A stretch of DNA of 9,592 bases, from assembly GCA_026394435.1 (NCBI GenBank), contig JAPKYG010000060.1:1-9592 (forward strand). The letters run 5' to 3'. Positions 5,770 through 9,592 of this stretch are shown piece by piece. The stretch comes from Methanobacteriota archaeon. GTDB taxonomy: Archaea; Thermoplasmatota; E2; DHVEG-1. A program made the translations under genes and the position numbers. Below the pieces are notes generated by a model. The model worked only from the letters and a program-made list of their open reading frames with translations, was not told the origin of the DNA and made no database searches. How positions within the stretch are numbered: the stretch's first letter is position 1; each line of letters begins with the position of its first letter.

Positions 5770-6736
5770 ACTGATGAAACGAACCACGATGTTCAATACA
5801 TATTGGCAGCGTTATCTGCAGATAAAAAAACCTGCGACGCTGTACGAGGCAGCACAACATCTCCCTTTTGCTGGTGGGAAACGGATCAGACCGTTTCTTA
5901 CCGTGGTTTCCTGTGAAAGCGTCTCTGGTGATGCCCAGAAAGCTCTCCCGTTTGCCGCTGGCCTTGAGTTGATGCATAATTTCACGCTGGTTCATGATGA
6001 CATCATGGATCATTCCTTGCTTCGACGGAACCTTCCAGCAGTACACGTCAAGTTCGGTGAACCTGCTGCTATTCTCTCCGGTGATTTATTGTTTGCGAAA
6101 TCATTTGAAGCAATCCTGGGGACCTCCGTTGATTTTTCTACGTTTAAGCAACTGCAGCAGGATTTTATTGACTGCGTCATCGCTATCTGCGAAGGTCAGC
6201 AGCTGGACATAGAATTTGAGCAACAAAAAACAGTTCCTGAGCAGGAATATCTGGATATGATCAGTAAGAAAACAGGTGCGCTGTTTGAACTGTCCGGCAA
6301 AGGTGGCGGGTTGATCGGTGGTGGAAACCCACAAGAGGTTGCTGCGTTGAAGACATACGGGATGGCACTGGGTTTAGCGTTTCAGATCTGGGATGATTAC
6401 CTTGATATGAGCAGTACTGCAACCACACTAGGCAAGGATATCGGCAATGATATCAGAAACGGGAAAAAGACGCTGATCGCAGTGCATTGCCTGTCTCATG
6501 CGACCGGCAAGGAAAAGAGACTGCTGGATGATATTTTTGGAAACCGCAGTGCATCAGAACACGATGTCACGAAAGTGTACGATCTCTTTAGGGAACTTGG
6601 ATCTGTGGAGTATGCACAGCAGTGTGCATTACACTATGTCAACCAAGCAAAAGACGCAATAACGGTACTAAAGCAATCTAATGCAAAAGAACTCTTGCAT
6701 CAACTCATCGATTATACCATTCAACGAGAAAAGTAA
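5753..6736 (+). CDS. idsA: Short-chain polyprenyl diphosphate synthase (GGPP/FPP synthase)
   Basis: A 327-residue all-helical trans-prenyltransferase that condenses IPP with allylic diphosphates, giving the C15/C20 chains used for archaeal ether lipids. GGKRIRP (41-47) binds diphosphate; the first Asp-rich motif DDIMD (82-86) is followed by Arg91-Arg92, and the second is DDYLD (214-218); GKD (228-230) and GKKT (237-240) contribute basic residues. Phe77, fifth before the first motif, is the position where an aromatic residue limits chain length in Sulfolobus GGPP synthase, so a C20 (or C15) product is predicted, not a long quinone-type chain. The ATG at 5753 lies inside the end of fni with GAAGTGA ahead of it; an in-frame ATG at 5774 has no ribosome site. 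Only two bases separate its stop from gltX. Confidence 0.94.
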   Translation: MDLQNELMKRTTMFNTYWQRYLQIKKPATLYEAAQHLPFAGGKRIRPFLTVVSCESVSGDAQKALPFAAGLELMHNFTLVHDDIMDHSLLRRNLPAVHVKFGEPAAILSGDLLFAKSFEAILGTSVDFSTFKQLQQDFIDCVIAICEGQQLDIEFEQQKTVPEQEYLDMISKKTGALFELSGKGGGLIGGGNPQEVAALKTYGMALGLAFQIWDDYLDMSSTATTLGKDIGNDIRNGKKTLIAVHCLSHATGKEKRLLDDIFGNRSASEHDVTKVYDLFRELGSVEYAQQCALHYVNQAKDAITVLKQSNAKELLHQLIDYTIQREK

Positions 6737-6738
6737 CT

Positions 6739-8085
6739 ATGCCAACTCAGAGGATACAGACAGAGGCACGGAAGTTCGCATTGCAGAACGCGATTTTGTT
6801 CAACGGAAAAGCAAACGAAAAAGCAGTTGCAGGGAAGGTTATCGCAGCGTTGAAGAAAGATGGGGTGACACCAGCAGAGATTTTCCCGGTTGTCGTAAAG
6901 GTGGTTACCCTAGTAAATAGCATGTCAGCACATGATCAGCTCACGGAGCTTACATCACTTGCCCCTGAGCTATTACAGAAAGAGAAGAAAGAGCGGGATT
7001 TTTCACTTCCACCATTGCCATTTGCTGAGAAAGGGAAGGTTGTTACTCGTTTTCCTCCAGAGCCGAATGGCTATCTGCATATTGGTCATGCGAAGGCAGC
7101 GATCATTGATTATGAGTACGCGCGGATGTATGACGGGAAGTTCATTTTACGTTTTGATGATACGAACCCGGAGAACGCACACCCTGAGTTTTATGATGCG
7201 CAGAAAGAGGATTTGCGCTGGCTTGGGGTCGAATGGGACAGCGAGTACCATACCTCTGATCATTTAGAAACCCATTACAAACTTGCAGAGCAGTTAATCA
7301 AACAAGGGGATGCGTATCTGTGCAAATGTACATCAGAGGTGATCAAAGAAGGCAGGTTTAATGCAAAGACCTGTAGTTGTCGTGAGGACCGCACCGGTGA
7401 GGAAGCACTTGATCTGTGGAAGGACATGCTTGCTTCCCCGGAGGTGAGCGGGATTCTTCGTCTGCATGGTGAGATGGGGAGTGATAACACCGCGATGCGT
7501 GATCCCACCTTGTTCCGTGTCATTGAGGCGGAGCATCCGTTGACCGGTGATAAATACCATGTGTGGCCGACGTATGATTTTGCAGGCGCTGTTGAGGATA
7601 GTATCAGTGGGGTGACGCATCCGTTCCGGACCAAGGAGTACGAGTTGCGAGATCCGGTGTATTTCCGTATTCTGAGTTTGTTGAATCTGCGAGCTCCTCA
7701 TCTGATGGAGTTTTCCAGGCTTTCGATTGATGGGATGCCGGTTTCCAAACGAAAGATAAAACCACTCATCGAACAAGGTTTGGTGACCGGATTTGATGAC
7801 GTCCGATTGCCGACCTTGCGTGGGTTGAAGCGGCGTGGGATTGTCCCTGAGGCGATTAAACAATTTGTGCTTCAGCAAGGTTTTTCAAAGGTGGAATCCG
7901 TTGTTGATTTCAGCCTGGTTGAATCCGTGAATCGGAAGTTTCTTGACTCAAGGGTGAAACGGTACTACTTTGTTCCAACTCCCGTACAACTGTCGGTTGA
8001 TGGTGCGCCGAAAAAAACCGTGAAACTCTCGTTGCACCCTGATGCGACCCTATGCTGGAGAAGAGCTCATCCCAGAGACTGCTAA
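6739..8085 (+). CDS. gltX: Glutamyl-tRNA synthetase, archaeal type: 5' part of a frameshifted gene
   Basis: Archaeal/eukaryal-type GluRS that charges tRNA-Glu. Residues 1-95 are the N-terminal helical region; the class I catalytic domain follows with RFPPEPNGYLHIGHAKA (HIGH at 114-117), RFDDTNPE (138-145), a zinc knuckle CKC...CSC (195-197, 212-214), WPTYDFA (276-282) and VSKRK (335-339), the KMSKS counterpart (usually MSKRK). The anticodon-binding beta-barrel begins near 410. After LHPD (432-435) this frame loses family likeness and stops at 8083-8085, whereas the +1 frame from about 8045 encodes the expected end. Dropping the G at 8044 gives HPDRPYAGEELIP, which fits the family pattern HPxRPxxG, and a protein of about 523 residues. 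Sequencing error or a recent mutation is most likely. It ends the ipk-fni-idsA-gltX operon; this neighbourhood is known in other archaea. Confidence 0.92.
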   Translation: MPTQRIQTEARKFALQNAILFNGKANEKAVAGKVIAALKKDGVTPAEIFPVVVKVVTLVNSMSAHDQLTELTSLAPELLQKEKKERDFSLPPLPFAEKGKVVTRFPPEPNGYLHIGHAKAAIIDYEYARMYDGKFILRFDDTNPENAHPEFYDAQKEDLRWLGVEWDSEYHTSDHLETHYKLAEQLIKQGDAYLCKCTSEVIKEGRFNAKTCSCREDRTGEEALDLWKDMLASPEVSGILRLHGEMGSDNTAMRDPTLFRVIEAEHPLTGDKYHVWPTYDFAGAVEDSISGVTHPFRTKEYELRDPVYFRILSLLNLRAPHLMEFSRLSIDGMPVSKRKIKPLIEQGLVTGFDDVRLPTLRGLKRRGIVPEAIKQFVLQQGFSKVESVVDFSLVESVNRKFLDSRVKRYYFVPTPVQLSVDGAPKKTVKLSLHPDATLCWRRAHPRDC

Positions 8086-8311
8086 GATTCAATGGACCAC
8101 TGACGATCATATCCCGCTCAAGATTATTGTTCCCGGGCTTATTTTCAAGGGCGAGACCTACAACCCCGATAGTCTGCATGAGATGCAGGGGTACGCAGAG
8201 AAAGCGGTTTCAGGTGTACCCGTTGGAGAGATTGTGCAGTTTGAACGTGTTGGATTTGTACGACTTGAAAAACAGAAGAAAGACCTTGTCGGCATCTTTA
8301 CTCATAAATAA
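8042..8311 (+). CDS. gltX: 3' part of gltX (anticodon-binding barrel), out of frame with the 5' part
   Basis: This frame carries the C-terminal beta-barrel of the same GluRS: RPYAGEELIP, a middle portion with IIVPGLIFKG, and the ending VGEIVQFERVGFVRLEK, the strand pattern with which GluRS/GlnRS proteins close. The listed ATG at 8042 is not a real start: it has no ribosome site and sits at the joint, and the true coding part begins at the CGA at 8045. As one protein with residues 1-435 it contributes 88 residues. If the break is real in the genome, the product would be a GluRS without its distal barrel, likely impaired; because the gene is usually essential in archaea and the downstream frame stays clean, an assembly or read error is more likely. 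The stop at 8309-8311 lies 7 bases from the convergent lipoprotein stop. Confidence 0.85.
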   Translation: MRPYAGEELIPETAKIQWTTDDHIPLKIIVPGLIFKGETYNPDSLHEMQGYAEKAVSGVPVGEIVQFERVGFVRLEKQKKDLVGIFTHK

Positions 8312-8318
8312 TTAATGT

Positions 8319-8681
8319 TTATTGTTTTGTAAGATTTTCAATAAATCCTCCCGCGACAGACGTGAGTGTAAGGATGCTGTTGTTTTGAGAAAAAGAATAG
8401 TGATACTTCCCAGGAAAATACGTGTCAATGATCAGTTTCCCATCGGTAAGATGCCAGGTGCCAGGGATACGACCAAGTCCCATGTTCGTGGTGATATAGG
8501 AGCCGTTTGCGTAGAAGATCCTGGTTTCCGTATAATTATTTTCACCCATAGGGTTTTGTTTCAGTTCTGTTTTCCAGGTTCCAATAAATTTTTCTCTCTC
8601 ATTGTTTGATTGGTTGCATCCACTCAAATTCGCAATGATAAGGAGAAGAAAAATTCCAATGAGTGTACATTGCTTTTGCAT
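8319..8681 (-). CDS. Small predicted lipoprotein with a lipocalin-like beta domain
   Basis: A 120-residue secreted protein. The N-terminus has a short start, a hydrophobic core (about 7-18) and a lipobox LSGC (19-22), so Cys22 should carry the lipid anchor on the outer face of the membrane. The mature part has alternating strands with FIGTWKTEL (32-40), NGSYITT, PGTWHLTDGKLIIDT and ILTLTS. This GTW...G.Y...W.....L pattern occurs in small lipocalin-like/DUF lipoproteins whose ligand is unknown. I cannot name a specific family. No Shine-Dalgarno precedes the ATG at 8681, so the message may be leaderless. An exact 10-bp palindrome, ATATCGATAT (8691-8700), lies ten bases upstream. The gene converges on gltX and diverges from the membrane regulator at 8871; the regulator might control it, which is inference only. 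Confidence 0.8.
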   Translation of the reverse strand: MQKQCTLIGIFLLLIIANLSGCNQSNNEREKFIGTWKTELKQNPMGENNYTETRIFYANGSYITTNMGLGRIPGTWHLTDGKLIIDTYFPGKYHYSFSQNNSILTLTSVAGGFIENLTKQ

Positions 8682-8690
8682 GTGATTTCT

Positions 8691-8700
8691 ATATCGATAT
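8691..8700. promoter_or_regulatory. 10-bp palindrome upstream of the lipoprotein gene
   Basis: ATATCGATAT is a perfect palindrome ten bases before the lipoprotein ATG, inside an AT-rich divergent region. It overlaps the probable initiation zone, where a bound protein would block transcription. A 10-bp AT palindrome is not rare in such DNA. Confidence 0.3.
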
Positions 8701-8807
8701 TGACAATTTGAGACTTTCTCTTTACATTTTATTTCATATTCTAATTTGTTGAATAATTAATTTTTGTTTATACGCATTTCACTCTCTCCTCTTTTTTTGA
8801 AGTAAGG

Positions 8808-8815
8808 TATTTAAG
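8808..8815 (+). promoter_or_regulatory. Probable TATA box for the membrane winged-helix gene
   Basis: TATTTAAG, with a purine-rich AGTAAGG stretch just before it that could serve as the BRE. A start site near 8836 gives a leader of about 35 bases. Upstream of the ATG at 8871 the leader has AGGATGGG, a moderate Shine-Dalgarno, so this transcript is likely leadered, unlike its neighbours. Confidence 0.5.
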
Positions 8816-8870
8816 CACCAAGACGATTTCTTATCCTTGCAGGGATGCAAACAAAAAGGATGGGAAATCA

Positions 8871-9554
8871 ATGCGCTTCCTCAATATAGTAGCAATCATG
8901 CTAGTTTTTTTCTTCACAGTAACTGTAAGCAACAGTAGTGCTGCTCCAGTACTCCAAGCAGAGGCAAATGTGACTACGATTGCGGTCATCATCACAGTCA
9001 TTGCCTTACTTCTCGCGTTCTTCTTCCTCATGGGGGGAGTCAAATACGTCACCCCAGAAAACGTCCTAGACACCGAAATACGGAAGAACCTCTACGAGTA
9101 CATCGACGAATACCCAGGAAGCCACCTCCGGGAGATCGCCAGGGAACTTGACCTCAAACCAAGCAACGCTGCCTGGCATCTCAGAAAACTCGAGCAAACC
9201 AACCTGGTCAGAAGCAGAGCTATTGGAGGAAAAAAAGTCTACTACCTCGTCGAAGGAGGCGTCGAAGCAAAACAACGAGCAGTCGCAGAATCAATCCTGC
9301 GAAATAAAAACGCCAGAGACATCATGCAATACCTCTCAGAGCACCCAGGAAAGCACCTCCTCGAGATCGCCCATGCTCTTACCATCAACCACCATGTGGT
9401 AAAATGGCACATCAATAAACTCTACGAAGCGGAACTGGTCGAAGGAGACACCACGAACTCCGCGTACCCCATCTATTACCCCACAGAAATAGGACGACAA
9501 TTCATGGAGACATATATCGAGTATCTGAAAACAACCGTTGGAAAAGCAGCCTAG
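8871..9554 (+). CDS. Membrane-anchored tandem winged-helix regulator
   Basis: A 227-residue protein with an N-terminal hydrophobic stretch (about 4-19, signal-like, followed by SSAAP), a second membrane segment (about 35-56, ending in FFFLMGG) and a cytoplasmic part with two winged helix-turn-helix domains, about 66-128 and 145-206. The two domains are internal repeats: YPGSHLREIARELDL...WHLRKLEQTNLV matches HPGKHLLEIAHALTI...WHINKLYEAELV, sharing PG, HL, EIA, WH and KL. Such proteins are frequent in euryarchaea and are thought to be membrane-bound one-component transcription factors; the ligand and targets are not known. The first hydrophobic segment may be a cleaved signal or a second anchor, leaving only a short loop outside. 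The gene uses many C-ending codons compared with its neighbours. It is divergent from the lipoprotein gene, 189 bases apart, so co-regulation is conceivable. Confidence 0.88.
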   Translation: MRFLNIVAIMLVFFFTVTVSNSSAAPVLQAEANVTTIAVIITVIALLLAFFFLMGGVKYVTPENVLDTEIRKNLYEYIDEYPGSHLREIARELDLKPSNAAWHLRKLEQTNLVRSRAIGGKKVYYLVEGGVEAKQRAVAESILRNKNARDIMQYLSEHPGKHLLEIAHALTINHHVVKWHINKLYEAELVEGDTTNSAYPIYYPTEIGRQFMETYIEYLKTTVGKAA

Positions 9555-9592
9555 ATTCTGCCGACATCCACGACTTCAACGTTTTCGACTTT

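Noticed and set aside
7333..7878. 181-codon open frame on the minus strand
   Set aside because: Antisense to the GluRS catalytic domain, no ribosome site or recognisable motif.
8011..8017. A7 run as the cause of the gltX frameshift
   Set aside because: The frame stays correct past it (KKTVKLSLHPD), and the +1 frame has a TGA at 8020-8022, so the change must be downstream.
8042..8311. Independent small gene starting at ATG 8042
   Set aside because: Its content is the C-terminal barrel of GluRS and no ribosome site precedes it, so it is the displaced end of gltX.
1..9592. CRISPR array, insertion sequence, prophage or defence system
   Set aside because: I found no regularly spaced repeats, transposase or integrase motifs, or attachment-site duplications; the genes are mostly housekeeping.

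Overview
The window looks like a piece of a euryarchaeal chromosome, of moderate GC with AT-rich gaps. The evidence is an archaeal (alternative) mevalonate pathway block with isopentenyl phosphate kinase, type 2 IPP isomerase and a short-chain prenyl synthase, an archaeal/eukaryal-type GluRS, TATA-like boxes about 20-30 bases ahead of several starts, and a membrane-anchored double winged-helix regulator of a kind common in euryarchaea. A Thermoplasmata-like or methanogen-related lineage is possible, but the sequence alone does not settle it.

Left part, minus strand (1-3335): an RsmB/NOP-family RNA m5C methyltransferase (3335-2058), an exonuclease III-type AP endonuclease (xth, 1985-1215) and an M32 (Taq-type) metallocarboxypeptidase that leaves the window at base 1. 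Xth and the peptidase are 17 bases apart and probably co-transcribed. A TATA-like box ahead of xth suggests it can also start its own transcript.

Centre (3336-3583): a divergent intergenic region with more structure than usual. It holds a near-symmetric TATA box, two nested inverted repeats, a four-copy ATCCC repeat that can form a G-quadruplex on the minus strand, a T-tract, and a strong Shine-Dalgarno with a 13-codon upstream ORF in frame with the methyltransferase. It could encode a small RNA or be a regulated leader. To its right is a small zinc-finger protein gene (3584-3868), probably translated from a leaderless GTG start.

Right of centre, plus strand (3944-8311): a tight operon ipk - fni - idsA - gltX with overlaps of 4 and 17 bases and a 2-base gap. 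IPK makes IPP from isopentenyl phosphate, Fni interconverts IPP and DMAPP, and IdsA condenses them to the prenyl diphosphate precursor of archaeal ether lipids; gltX charges tRNA-Glu. The gltX frame is broken near base 8044. Removing one G restores a continuous protein of about 523 residues.

Right end: a small minus-strand lipoprotein gene (8681-8319), convergent with gltX, and a plus-strand membrane-anchored tandem winged-helix regulator (8871-9554), divergent from it. I see no tRNA, rRNA, CRISPR array, insertion sequence or phage gene. The most noteworthy items are the structured intergenic region, the gltX frameshift, and the lipoprotein/membrane-regulator pair.
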